A DNA stretch of 64,000 bases from Schizochytrium sp. TIO01 (lineage: Eukaryota > Sar > Bigyra > Thraustochytrida > Thraustochytriidae): assembly GCA_004764695.1 (NCBI GenBank), contig SMSO01000037.1, forward strand, positions 4,152,337 to 4,216,336. The letters are read 5' to 3'. Positions 1 through 10,227 of this stretch are shown here, one piece after another. The notes beneath the pieces are model-generated. The model was given only the letters and a program-made list of their open reading frames with translations. It was not told the origin of the DNA and ran no database searches. The translations under genes were made by a program, and so were the position numbers. The stretch's first letter is position 1. Each line of letters begins with the position of its first letter.

Positions 1-2
1 AT

Positions 3-107
3 GACCCATACTTCATCTACATGGGCAAAGAAATGGAGGAGGCACTTGGTATCAAATCATACGAGAATGTGGAGTGGGTCATGGGCTTTAAACTTCCTCG
101 CAAGTGA
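3..107 (+). CDS. 3' end of an unidentified protein gene, cut by the window edge
   Basis: The frame starting at base 3 is open from the window edge and ends at a TGA at 105-107. It gives about 34 C-terminal residues (starting DPYFIYMGK, ending GFKLPRK) with ordinary protein-like composition. The other two frames are less protein-like here. The piece is too short for me to name a family. It is the likely owner of the non-coding sequence that follows as 3' UTR. Confidence 0.55.
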   Translation, partial: DPYFIYMGKEMEEALGIKSYENVEWVMGFKLPRK

Positions 108-1233
108 ATGTCTTTATGGTCTTTAACAACAACCAATAGGGAGAGGACCAGGACAGGCAGCACCTTGGCTGCGTCACTGGTAGCATCTCCTGATGTATCC
201 GTCGTGGAGCTGCCGCTGTTGTTTTACTTTTTTCTTGCAGATAAAATGCAGTACCAAGGAGTAAAACCGAAATTATACAGACTGGACGCCAATTTCCAAT
301 GACTGAAGGTGTTCCAGCTCCATCACTAGAAAGTTGCTGCGCCCTCCACTGAACGCCTTTAGACCTGTCGCAAGTTTGGCCACATCAAAAACGATCACTG
401 CTACCATATAACTTATTTCTGGCACGGTGACCTTTTCCCCTATGGAACTTGAAGTTAAATATCCTCGTCCGTGGTCTTTTCCTCAGAATGCTAAAGTCGC
501 ATTTTCACCGTAAAGCCAGACAGCATCTCGAAACGAATGAGTTGCTTGTTGTTGCAGTTGAGGCGGGTTTCCTGTAAACCCTGGGAGCCCATCCGTAACC
601 CCTCAAAAATGACCCATATTGACTCTATTTTCCTCTAGCCAGAAACCAAGAAGTAGCAGAAGATAACTTAAAACAAAAAAGAGCTAGCACCTTTCTACCA
701 CTACTCCCTATCTGCCTGCCTACTTACATAGCTAATACCTACTAATGAAAATGCCCAAGTCCATAAAAGGCTCTCTCATATGTTGGTCTTTTGCGAGAGC
801 CTCTCTTTCTCTTTCTGCGAAGGATTTATTGGCCACGAAGTCGGCGCAGAACTCCGCTTCGGAAGCCTTCTCGAAGGCAGTGCCCACGCCAGCCGAAGGG
901 AAAGCAAACCCGAGTGTGAAGGATTCTGGAGCCTTCTATATTTCACTGACATAGTCAGCACTCACTTCGGGTGCTTCTGTCCTCCTCTACTTGCCGCAGT
1001 TGGCGTCAAGTCGTTCGTGGAGTGGCATTCAGCGATTTTCGATTTTCATCGACCTCGCCATCAAATCGATTAAAATACCTTCATCGACGCCTCTTGTCAA
1101 GAGGACCTTCCACAAAACCCGAACTCGAGGACTACTTCCTACTCTCTGAGAGCGTAGCACATCAGCCGCCGGTGCACGAAAGGTCCCGCGTGGCGCTGTC
1201 ATAGACAAAGTTTCATTCCCGCCAGCAAGGAAA
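108..1233. other. Intergenic region between the partial gene and the ankyrin/TPR gene
   Basis: I see no convincing gene. It should hold the 3' UTR of the partial gene and the promoter and 5' UTR of the ankyrin/TPR gene. The last 300 bases are pyrimidine- and CG-richer than the rest. Short open frames here on both strands overlap one another and have no family-like features. Confidence 0.5.
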
Positions 1234-3000
1234 ATGTCGCAAGATGCTCGCAGCGGCATGGGCGCCGAGGAGCAGCGTCAGGCGTACGAGGTTGAACGTG
1301 CTCGTGTGAACGAGCTTTTCACATCAACGGCCATGGGCGACCTTAAGCGTCTGCAGGAGATCTCCAGCGACGGTATGGATCGTTCCCAGATGTTGGGCTA
1401 CAAGGACGCCAATGGCCGTAATTTGCTTCATTTCGCCGCATCCCAAGGCCACATTCATGTCTGCGAGTGGCTTCTCGAGGGCCTAGCTAGTGACAAGGCT
1501 CAGGCTGACGCTGTAGACGCCGAAGACTCCCAGGGTGACAGTTGTTTGCGTCTCTCTATCCGCCTTGGCAAGGTTGACGCTGCTAGATTTCTGTTCGCTA
1601 AGAGTTCTTTAAGTTCGCCAGATACCCCCTCGGAATCCAAGATGGAGTCCAAGACGGAGCTCAAACGCAAACCTTCCCTTTTGCATGAAGCCGCCAGCTC
1701 CGGTAATGTTGAGATGGTCCGCGTGGCCCTTGACGAGTTTGGTCAGCGGGACTGCATCAACCAGCGTGCCAGCGCTGGCCCCCCGCTCTTTTGGGCTGCA
1801 TTTGATGCGAATGTCGAGATGGTCAAGGTACTGCTTAACGCTGGGGCGGACCCAAACGTTCGCGACGATGAGGGTCACTCAGCCCTGCTTGTCGCGGCCA
1901 CTCGAGACGCTGCTGACGTTGTCCGCGTGCTGTTAGAGAGCGGAGCGGATATCACCGTGGCAAACCAACAGCAGGGCGAAACCACAGTGGTACACGCCGC
2001 CGCAGCTGCAGGAGCTGAAGAGACTTTGCGCGCGATTGCAACAACAAACCCCGAGGGCTTCGAGGAGGCACTTAACAAGGAAGCGGATGGCTTTAAGCCT
2101 CTGGAGCTTGCTGCCTACTGCGGCCACGAGTCAACCGCGAATCTGATTGCATCGCTGGCAAAGGGCGAATCAACAGATGATGTTTCAGAATTGTGCAAGG
2201 AAATGAAGCAGAGACGCGAACAAGAGGCTGCAGACGCTGCCCAAGACCTTGAGGATGGCCTAAAGGCGTGCGAGAATGCACGGAATGAGGGCAATGAGAA
2301 GTTCAAGGCTGGTGACCTTGAGGGAGCCATTGAAGCCTACACGGCTGGTGTGGAAATGGCTATGGTGCTGATGACTAAGTTCAATGCACGCCAGATGCGC
2401 CTTGGAGGTGCAGATGCTACCTGTGAGGCTCAGCTGACAACCATTAAGGAGGAGGCTCTCGCGACGCTTCTCTGTAACCGCTCTGCATGCATTCTCAAGC
2501 TTGGAGATGCCGAGTCAGCCCGCGATGATGCCCAGCAAGCAGCGGAGTTGCGTCCTACATGGCCCAAATCCCACTTTCGTCTTGGACAGGCTCTCGCTGT
2601 GCTCGGAGAGAATGCAGATGCTGCTCAGGCCTTTTGGACTGGTTACGAGTTAGCCCCGAAAGAGCCCGGTGCGGCTGCTCTTCTTGCGCTGTTTAAGCAG
2701 TGCGTGGCTAAGGCCAAGAAGCAACACAACAATGAGACAGATTCCACCACAGAAACTGAGGCAGAGCCTGCTGCTGCGGCGGCCCCTGCTGCACCCGTAA
2801 ACTATCAGCACAACCTTCCCGTGGAGATCCCCACGGATAGCAGCCCAGACGCCCCTTTGCGCGAGCTTTCTCTGCGATTTAATAATGGCGAGGATCCTTT
2901 TCGCGTTGCAGCCCGTTTTGTGCAGGAGTATAACCTTGATGGTTCCCTCGTGCACCGCATTGCGCACCATGTGCATGAATACATGAACCAGAGCGCTTAA
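1234..3000 (+). CDS. Ankyrin-repeat and TPR protein with a C-terminal PFU-like segment
   Basis: A 588-residue single-exon gene with ATG in a GGAAAATG context. Ankyrin repeats fill about residues 58-308 (for example NGRNLLHFAASQGH, GHSALLVAATRDAADVV and DGFKPLELAAYCGH). Tetratricopeptide repeats follow at about 350-480 (NEGNEKFKAGDLEGAIEAY, then NRSACILKLGDAESARDD). An Ala/Glu-rich linker leads to a last block at about 548-588 with the pattern NGEDPFRVAARFV and HRIAHHV. That block resembles the short helical motif of PFU-type ubiquitin-binding domains, which is an inference from pattern alone. Ankyrin and TPR modules are protein-interaction scaffolds, so a chaperone or ubiquitin adaptor role is plausible, but no enzyme domain is visible. 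An AATAAA at about 3183-3189 may be its polyadenylation signal. Product family is sure; function is not. Confidence 0.93.
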   Translation: MSQDARSGMGAEEQRQAYEVERARVNELFTSTAMGDLKRLQEISSDGMDRSQMLGYKDANGRNLLHFAASQGHIHVCEWLLEGLASDKAQADAVDAEDSQGDSCLRLSIRLGKVDAARFLFAKSSLSSPDTPSESKMESKTELKRKPSLLHEAASSGNVEMVRVALDEFGQRDCINQRASAGPPLFWAAFDANVEMVKVLLNAGADPNVRDDEGHSALLVAATRDAADVVRVLLESGADITVANQQQGETTVVHAAAAAGAEETLRAIATTNPEGFEEALNKEADGFKPLELAAYCGHESTANLIASLAKGESTDDVSELCKEMKQRREQEAADAAQDLEDGLKACENARNEGNEKFKAGDLEGAIEAYTAGVEMAMVLMTKFNARQMRLGGADATCEAQLTTIKEEALATLLCNRSACILKLGDAESARDDAQQAAELRPTWPKSHFRLGQALAVLGENADAAQAFWTGYELAPKEPGAAALLALFKQCVAKAKKQHNNETDSTTETEAEPAAAAAPAAPVNYQHNLPVEIPTDSSPDAPLRELSLRFNNGEDPFRVAARFVQEYNLDGSLVHRIAHHVHEYMNQSA

Positions 3001-3615
3001 GATGCTGTAATATGAAAGCATGGACTCTATCTACCCGGTCTACATGTTTTTCAAGGTTAGTCAAAGCTATTTTCTGTGAATAGTACCTGCATAATGCTAT
3101 GATACGCCCGAACCTCATCTAGATTCATTCAAACAACTTGAACTTGAACTGATATACCTATTAGTAGTACTATTTTTTTCTTCAATAAACTTCTCCTCGA
3201 AACCCTTGGGGGCTACTCTTTTGCTCGTTGTTTCCATCCAATATTGTGTCCACGTAACGCTTGTGCACGTCACGTGTCATACCTCATGATAGTAATTCGT
3301 CGTTGGAGCGTAGAAGTATGGCCCTAGCTCAGTGATGGAGTTTGATTTGACTTGGACTTTTACCGAACTTGAAGAGAGAGAGCAGTGATAGGAGTACCCC
3401 ACTTGTGCTGGTTGTTAGTATGAACATTTTCTATTGAATTTTAAGAGCGACACACAACTTCCTCTTAGACTTAAGAGCTACGCAATATGCAAATTTACGT
3501 TCCCCGGCATATAGGCCCTTCAAGTTCCGCAACGCTCCCACTCCCATCCAAATTTACTGTTTTCAGAGACTTCCACCTGGCGACAAAAAGCCCCTTAAAT
3601 CAATTCTCAAGTTGA

Positions 3616-3690
3616 TGACGTCAGTCCACGTGCAACAACACTCTGCATTGTCACGTCACAATGCAGGAGACAATGATACCACTGACGTGG
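3616..3690. promoter_or_regulatory. Cluster of four ACGT-core (CRE / G-box type) motifs with an inverted repeat
   Basis: Within 75 bases there are TGACGTCA (3616-3623, a perfect CRE palindrome), CACGTG (3627-3632, a G-box/E-box palindrome), TGTCACGTCACA (3650-3660) and TGACGTGG (3683-3690). The third lies between the arms CTGCATTGT (3643-3651) and ACAATGCAG (3658-3666), a 9-base inverted repeat. In other eukaryotes ACGT cores bind bZIP or bHLH factors. No gene starts nearby: the ankyrin/TPR stop is 616 bases upstream and the Deltex ATG about 1.6 kb downstream. Its target is unknown. Confidence 0.35.
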
Positions 3691-3931
3691 CACTCACTAG
3701 AACTACTATCGGAGAGCTTATCTCTGTAAACCACGACCACAATGACCTCAATGTCAACCATCAACTGCTATCATATGATAGGTGTGCATGCTCTTCGACT
3801 TGAGAGCGAGCATTAATCATGCCTGCCAACCTGAGTTTTCCAAAAGTCGGCACTCTGCAGGCACGTATAGCGAGAGAGTTTTGCAGGTGCTCTCAGGTTG
3901 CGATGTTCAACTCCTTCAAGGCTAGGCTAGG

Positions 3932-4006
3932 TAAGGCGACCAAAATCAGGAAGAACTAAGGCGGCCAAAATCAGGGAGAAGTAAGGCGACCAAAATCAGG
4001 GAGAGC
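3932..4006. repeat. Three tandem copies of a 25-base unit
   Basis: Units begin at 3932, 3957 and 3982. Each starts TAAGGCG and contains CCAAAATCAGG, differing by a few bases. No open frame spans it. Confidence 0.85.
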
Positions 4007-5287
4007 AGTCAACTCGGCGTGCTCGGGAACCTCCGAACGTGAGTTCAATTGCGTTTCGAAACGAGAGCACTGCTGAGGTTCCGGAAGCCATTTCTCATAT
4101 CATGCACACGGGACTACATCGCCATTACTCTTTCTCTAGAAGTAGAAGTCGAATCGGTCAATCATTTAATCAATCATTTACTCAATCAATCCATCGCTCA
4201 AAGTTTTCACAGACTTACAGAAATGAAAACAAAAGCAAATGCTTAAAACCTTATGTTTATTTATTTGTTTGTAAAAATAAGAAAAAGAAAAAGAAAAAGA
4301 AAAAAAGTCTCCATGTGTCTACGTCTCGATCGTGACCAGGCTCTGGCTAGCGAAGCCGGGAGGTCTCCAGGCCACGCTCTAGCTAGGGGCTACGCGGTTT
4401 CCCTGTCCTCAGCGCAGCCGAAGGTCTCGAGAAGCTAATGGCCGAGGTCCGTGCTGGACTGCTTGAAGGCATTAGGCCCCGTTCCATTGAGGTTTCCAGT
4501 CAATTCCGCTCTCATGTAAACGTTCTTATTTCAAGAGTTTGAGGGATGCGAAAAGAAGGTCCTGAAGAATAAGACAGAAAGTCACTCTCGTCTCAGGGAA
4601 GCGGATGCCGTGGCCACAAGACGAGGCCTGTGCTGGAGACAAAATCAATCCTTGGGCGATTGTAGAAGCTCCGCGGCTCTGGTTCCGTTGGTGCTGCAAA
4701 TGGATGCTTGACTCGAGATAAAAGAACAGAAAAAGGTTTATAAGTAAGAAGGGATACTCGAATAATGAAGGAGCGTAAGAGAAGCAAGCACTCACTATCA
4801 AATTAAATTCGAAAGACTCGAATCCACGTCGCTGCCTGTGCAAGCAAAACCCAATCTCTGCGCACAGCGTTTGGCAGGGAACAGGGGAAGCATACCTCTC
4901 TGTCTTTACCCGGCCGCTCATACGCGAGAGTCTGGTCTTGCGGACGCCGAAGAAAGTCTGCAGCGACCGACGTAGGATCGATCAGTTGCTCGTCTAAAAG
5001 GAGATTTCACATCATATAGACAGACTTGAGAAGCTTGGTGTTTGCCAGGGTTGGGGAGATTACTTTGGAGAACTTCTTAGGAGTCTGGGCCTGGTTGCTT
5101 AGCAGCAGCTGTTCCAGCTTACGGTGAAAAGAAGCTCCAGAATTTGGGATCACTCGGTTGGACAACTCGAAGAGTCAAAAAATATTAAAGCCATTGTTAT
5201 TATACAGAGCCAGTGGTCTGAGAACTTATCTCATTTGCTTGTTACAGCTTGTCAGCATCAAATTTTAGAAGCAAGCAAGCTCGAGCG

Positions 5288-6598
5288 ATGCAATGGGAAT
5301 TTGATAACAACAGCTCTCCAGGAGCTCTGCCAGTGTGGACGCCTTGTGCATCCGAGATGGAGAAGCATCTGAATGCGCTTGTTGCCGCGAATAAGACCTC
5401 AGATCGTGTTTACGTAGGTCGTTTTGAGTATCTGCTAGAGCTCATGCCCAATATGCGACAAACGAATCTACGTACTGGGAGGTCTCGTGCTCTGCGACTT
5501 GCTCAAAGCCAGCAAGGAGTCTACGGTCATCAGCTACTACCCCAGCACCAACAAATGCAGTCAATACATGGTCATATGCAAGCAGCAATATCATACGAAT
5601 CATCTCCTTATTCCTCATATCCTTATTCCACTCCGTTATACAATGTGCAATACCCAATGAACGTCGAATCTCCACCCATGTTGACCAGCGCAGCGGCCGT
5701 TAAATCTTCGAGGCGGGAAAAACGAAAGGCCAGCCGCAGTATGCGAGAGGACGACCTAAGCGAGGTTGTGTACTCTGGGCAGCGTCAGAGCGATACTGTT
5801 AACCATCATCATGTCTGGGAGCGGATGGAGTTCATGAAGTCAAAGGATCTTCCTGCGAACGAGCATTGCCATATTTGCCTGCTTGAATTTGTAGACGAAG
5901 ATAGTAACAATGGCTCGAGTACCGACCACCTTCCCAAAGGAGGGGGAGACAGTGACGTCGATTTTGTGTCATCAAACAAAAATGGTCGATCCGACTCTAA
6001 AGAGGAAGAAAAGGAAGAGGTTTTAGACTGCATTAAACTCCCAAATTGCCATGGACATTACTTTCATGCCGAGTGTATCCAAAAATGGTTTGAATTGAAG
6101 CCCAAATGTCCTTCATGTGGTCATTTCTATGGTGAGGAGATCGGTACTCAGCCTCTTGAGGGAACAATGTTGTCTCAAAAGTCTCCATCATCTCTGCCCG
6201 GCTACCCAGACTGTGGTTCTATTGAAATTTCCTATCATTTTCCAGACGGCACACAGGGGCCAGAACACCCGAGCCCTGGCGAGCGGTATTTTGGAACCTC
6301 GCGTAGCGCATACTTACCAGATAATGAGCAAGGCCGTAAATGTCTCAAACTTTTACAACAGGCTTTTCGCAATCGCGTGTGTTTCACAGTTGGCACTTCT
6401 CTAACAACAAACCGCTCAAATGTAGTTATTTGGAATGGAATCCACCACAAAACCTCTCGAGGTGGAGGACCAACCTGCTTTGGGTACCCGGATCCTACTT
6501 ATCTGAATCGATTGGAACTCGAATTAGCTAGCAAAGGAGTTACTGAGGCTTCCGTAAAATTTTCTCAGGGAACTGCGAAACCAAAGGTCCGAAACTAA
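5288..6598 (+). CDS. Deltex-family E3 ubiquitin ligase (WWE - RING - Deltex C-terminal domain)
   Basis: The frame is open from 5249, but 5249 is TTG; the first ATG is at 5288, giving 436 residues that begin with the WWE domain (MQWEFDN; about residues 1-70, which includes YVGRFEYLLELMPNMRQTN). WWE domains bind poly-ADP-ribose ends. A RING-H2 finger follows: C194-x2-C197, then C254, H257, H260, C263, C274-x2-C277. The Deltex C-terminal domain (about 278-425) has the signatures GTQP, PGYPDCGSIEI, EHPSPGERYF, WNGIHHKT and FGYPDPTYL. In animals this domain binds ADP-ribose/NAD and couples the RING to ADP-ribosylated targets. Two oddities: about 56 acidic residues sit between the first and second RING ligand pairs, and the His of the human GHGYPDP motif is Phe398 here. 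A short upstream exon cannot be excluded. Confidence 0.95.
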   Translation: MQWEFDNNSSPGALPVWTPCASEMEKHLNALVAANKTSDRVYVGRFEYLLELMPNMRQTNLRTGRSRALRLAQSQQGVYGHQLLPQHQQMQSIHGHMQAAISYESSPYSSYPYSTPLYNVQYPMNVESPPMLTSAAAVKSSRREKRKASRSMREDDLSEVVYSGQRQSDTVNHHHVWERMEFMKSKDLPANEHCHICLLEFVDEDSNNGSSTDHLPKGGGDSDVDFVSSNKNGRSDSKEEEKEEVLDCIKLPNCHGHYFHAECIQKWFELKPKCPSCGHFYGEEIGTQPLEGTMLSQKSPSSLPGYPDCGSIEISYHFPDGTQGPEHPSPGERYFGTSRSAYLPDNEQGRKCLKLLQQAFRNRVCFTVGTSLTTNRSNVVIWNGIHHKTSRGGGPTCFGYPDPTYLNRLELELASKGVTEASVKFSQGTAKPKVRN

Positions 6599-7266
6599 AG
6601 TACATAACCAAATGTGTGGTCTGTTGCGTGGTACTCTCAGGCTGAATGGGAATATGTAAGCATTAAACTTACATAATCTGTATGACGTTTTGATGCTAAG
6701 GTCTCCGCACGCAAATGTAGTCCGCAGTAAAATTAGTCGGTGGTGAAAGATCGAACGTACAAAAGATCGAACGAAACATCCTCTTGATTGGAGTTGGTAC
6801 TTTCGGTTTCCTTGAGAAGAGAGTATGACAGATTACAATTCATTTTAAAAGCATGCAAGCAAAGTCGCACACCTTGTGGGTATTTGATCATTGCTCAAGG
6901 ATGCTTGCATGCTTCTCGAAAAGCTGCTGTATTTGGTTGCTTTGCAAGATAAAAGGTTCAAAGTAAATTAAGAGTCTACAGGATTTTAATATAACGTTGC
7001 ATAGTCTTTACATTCATTCGCTTGCTTAATTAGGCTTTCAAGGTATTTTTTTCTCCAATAATCAAAGCGCCGCCTCAAACATGTGAGAGCAGCGTCAGTA
7101 GGTCTTGCATATGTACATGTGCAAAGGCTATGTGTGCACGTGCTTGCATGTATTTCGTGTAGACAGTGTCTTTTATTTTATTCACGTCATTACAGGATTT
7201 TCTGTTTTTGCAATCGTAACGAGGCACCAGCTCTGTTTGTAACAACAGAGGCCTCCAAAAAGCTGA
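6599..7266. other. Intergenic region, 3' of the Deltex gene
   Basis: AT-rich and with no convincing gene. A short duplicated phrase, AAAGATCGAACG, occurs at about 6748 and 6762. Nothing else stands out. Confidence 0.4.
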
Positions 7267-7536
7267 TCACTCGAACTTTTTCCACGAATCTGGTACATTT
7301 ACTGCAGTATGCGTAAGCCAGAATTGCTGGCCTGTGGATGGATTCACAAAAGTAGTAGAACAAATCTCATCTTTGTCACTAGCGCAACTCGAAAGCGTTG
7401 GACTTGCCCGTGTGGGACTGCAGAATTGCTGGTTAGTGCGCCGTTGTTTTGCCTCTTTTGCAATGAGGTCGATGCGCTGCTGAAGGGTTAAGGATGAGTC
7501 GAGGACAGTGTCCTCATCTCTTGCATTCGGCGCCAT
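7267..7536 (-). CDS. Small hypothetical protein, 89 residues
   Basis: ATG at 7536 (context CCCTATGGCG), TGA at 7267. The residue pattern looks protein-like: an amphipathic helix LTLQQRIDLIAKEAKQRR at about 17-34, a Ser/Thr-rich middle, and a C-terminal NPSTGQQFWLTH...PDSWKKF with two Trp residues. The C-terminal piece faintly recalls a WW-type fold, but this is not a firm assignment. Codon use resembles the neighbouring intact genes. It could also be the last exon of a longer gene, since CACAGCCACAG precedes the ATG. Confidence 0.4.
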   Translation of the reverse strand: MAPNARDEDTVLDSSLTLQQRIDLIAKEAKQRRTNQQFCSPTRASPTLSSCASDKDEICSTTFVNPSTGQQFWLTHTAVNVPDSWKKFE

Positions 7537-8272
7537 AGGGACCTGTGGCTGTGAACAAGTTGCCAGAGATTCGTAGTCCTAAATTTGCTCCAGGTAGTGT
7601 TTTCCCTTAATTGTGATAAAGTAAATGCACGCAGAATACCCTTGAGCGTCGTGGTGCCAACTTGCACAACTTGTAAACACAGTAGCAGAACTTGACAATG
7701 CACAAGCCAAAAGATAGCTTGCACAAAGCAGAATTATCCTTGAAGTCTGCAACCTTATGAGCTACAGGAATTTCAATGCTGGGGTTTGCTGCACAACTGT
7801 ATACGAAGGAAGTGCTTACACTGTGTTGAGAAGCACCAGAACTAAATAATTTTAAGATCTCGCAATAGATGCGAAATTGGATCAATATTTTCAAGTGAGC
7901 CACTGTTTACAAGCGCAGCGTTTTGCCAAGTATGTTCCAGTTGCGTTTTGTTTGCTAGGGAGGCGTATTTGTCCCCTCGCTTGCCCGCCGTGTAGTCTCG
8001 CTTGAGGCTGCTTTTATGTTCTGGTTTCTAAAAAAGAAAGAGAACTTGCTTGAACTACTCCACCCTTGGTATCAATCAGACTATCAGGTCACGTCTACAC
8101 GAGTGTATCTGTTTACAATCTTGTATTGAAGTTGCTTCCCTACGCCGCCTGCACTCTATTTGCTCGTGTCAATCTTGCTATGCTGATCCGCTTGCTGACT
8201 AAGGCTCGTTGTCGTTATTAAGTGTACTAACTAGTCTTAGCACCGGACACTAGGTATAAAGAGGAAAAGGGA

Positions 8273-8292
8273 ATCCTTGCCGTGGCAAGGAT
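8273..8292. repeat. 20-base palindrome
   Basis: ATCCTTGCC and GGCAAGGAT flank a two-base GT centre. A TATAAA lies about 20 bases upstream at 8254-8259. No open frame starts close by; it could be a protein-binding dyad or chance. Confidence 0.5.
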
Positions 8293-9366
8293 AACAGGAC
8301 TGCACGTAAGACAGGAGCGAGCTGATCAGCGCTGACTTCCGCGCCAATTTCTTTGGGTATTCTTCAGAGATGTTGACCTAGACTTGAGCTCAGCTGTCTC
8401 TTCGTGGTTCACCGTAGTATATCCAGGAAATGTCGTCTCACTTGTACGAACAAAAGAAGGGTAACGCAGAATAACCAGTTGGACTGCGTACAAATTCGCG
8501 CGCAGCCAAGATGGACTAGAAAAAAGATTCGTCTGTTCAAGTCCACTATACCAGTCCACATGCCAACGGGTGCGAGCGAGCCTGTGTATAGCTTTGACCG
8601 CAGAACTTCAACGGCCGAAGTGTCAGTCTTTCTTTTTTCAGTTCTTACACAATTCATCATTTATCTATGAATATACTGAACGAACTCAATAGCAGAATCA
8701 TCTATCTACTTGTTGAGGACTTAGCAGCACTCACTTTATCTGCTTTGTACATTTCACTATTATGCTTACGCAATGCGTTTCAAGTGTGTTCACTTCTCTT
8801 TGCCCATTTCATAACATATTTATTACCTGGTACTAGAAGCTTCTTGGTACTTAATCTTTCCTTTGATCTTAGGATTTGTCTACTTCGTCTGATCGACTTG
8901 TAGATCTAGCGCTTAGCGTGTTCGAGCTCGCAAGTCTTCCCTACTTTGTTCACCATTCAGCCGACCGCCTTTGCCTTCCTGCATTTAACAATTTAGCGCC
9001 CCTCTTAAGGCTCAGGCGGCTTTATCCACCCTCTTACTAGTAGGGTTGTCCATCCCCCGCCTGCTATGAACAAAAACGCTTTTAGGTATATCAACAAATT
9101 GACTGTAACAATTCATTTTACTTATCAAAAAGAATGAAAAAAGAAAAAGTCTAGCTAGTACTGGATTTACCCCCCGCGCGTGATCTTGGAGGTTTTGCAC
9201 CTTTATGGCAATTTTTTGTTCTTGCGTTTCGAAAGCTATGCTGTACAGCACTATACTGCAGCGCATTGACAGCAGGAGATGTGCGGTTACTTTGCACTTT
9301 CGACTTGATAATCAACAAGTTAGGTACTAGTATCGGCGCAGTTTACTATTTATATATGATGTATTT

Positions 9367-9400
9367 TTAATAAAATAAAATAAAATAAAATAAAATAAAT
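9367..9400. repeat. TAAAA microsatellite
   Basis: Perfect pentanucleotide run in non-coding DNA. Confidence 0.85.
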
Positions 9401-10227
9401 AAAACTAAAAGAGAAGGAAATTGTGAGAGATAGTGACGCCATTCTTGACATCTCCATCCAAGAACATTCAAGATTATCGCGAGGCTAGGCATCGCCCAAT
9501 CGGACAGCTTGTCAGCATTTCTATGTGCTTCATTTCACTGTGCATTAACCTCATCAAGAAGTTTCGGCTAGCAAAAGGGAGATTTCTTCTTTTTCCTCGC
9601 AGTTCAGTTCACGGCGCCTTCCTTAAAATCCACCGCGCCGCACAGACCAAAACTACTACAATTACACTGCCAATGAGATCGTTATCCCTTCTCACCCGCG
9701 CCGCGAACAGATCAATGAGACAGAAGCTCAAATTTGATCTTCGCAGCAGAATTAACCTAAGAAACCGAAACAGGAAAGAAACAGAAACGATCCGTTGAGC
9801 TTGCGTTCTTGCGTTCTCCTTTTGGTTGTTCCATATTTGTTCCACTTAGGATCCATGATGGTTCTGTGAAGGTTCCGCCATGCTTCTCCCTTGGCAAACC
9901 TGCTTGTTGCTTTGAACCCGATTATTCTTCAGTGTAAAAGGTTATACTTTACAGTATCGCATCTATACTTCACTGTATGAATTTGTTTGCATGAACTCTT
10001 CTCTATTGTGTAATTGATTGAGCTTTCGATAACTTGGGCTAGTGGTGGTGGAGGCGACCCAGACTCGCGAGGCGAGCGTACGGAGGACCGTCGCCACACA
10101 CCTCTCCGTCGCGCTCGGTGTTAGTGCTTTATCTTCACTGATATAACTGGCTGACTTTAGCGATCTACAACTTCTTTGTGTGGACTTCAGCGAGGCGGAG
10201 CGTGTACTTTGCCTGGTCGTTGCCAAA

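Larger units (their letters stand above)
3001..5287. other. Intergenic region with regulatory-looking motifs and short tandem repeats
   Basis: About 2.3 kb without a convincing gene. It contains the ankyrin/TPR gene's 3' UTR, a cluster of ACGT-core motifs near 3.62-3.69 kb, three 25-base tandem repeats at 3.93-4.0 kb and an A-rich AAAAAG run at 4.27-4.31 kb. Just before the Deltex gene, TTTGCTTGTTACAG ending at 5247 looks like a 3' splice acceptor, so a short upstream (perhaps untranslated) exon is possible. Confidence 0.5.
7537..10227. other. Gene-poor intergenic region
   Basis: About 2.7 kb, AT-rich, with no frame I would call a gene: the longer ones lack ATG or family features. It holds a near-perfect palindrome at 8273-8292 and a run of TAAAA repeats at about 9367-9400. 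The last 150 bases are the likely promoter and 5' UTR of the J-protein gene. Confidence 0.45.
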
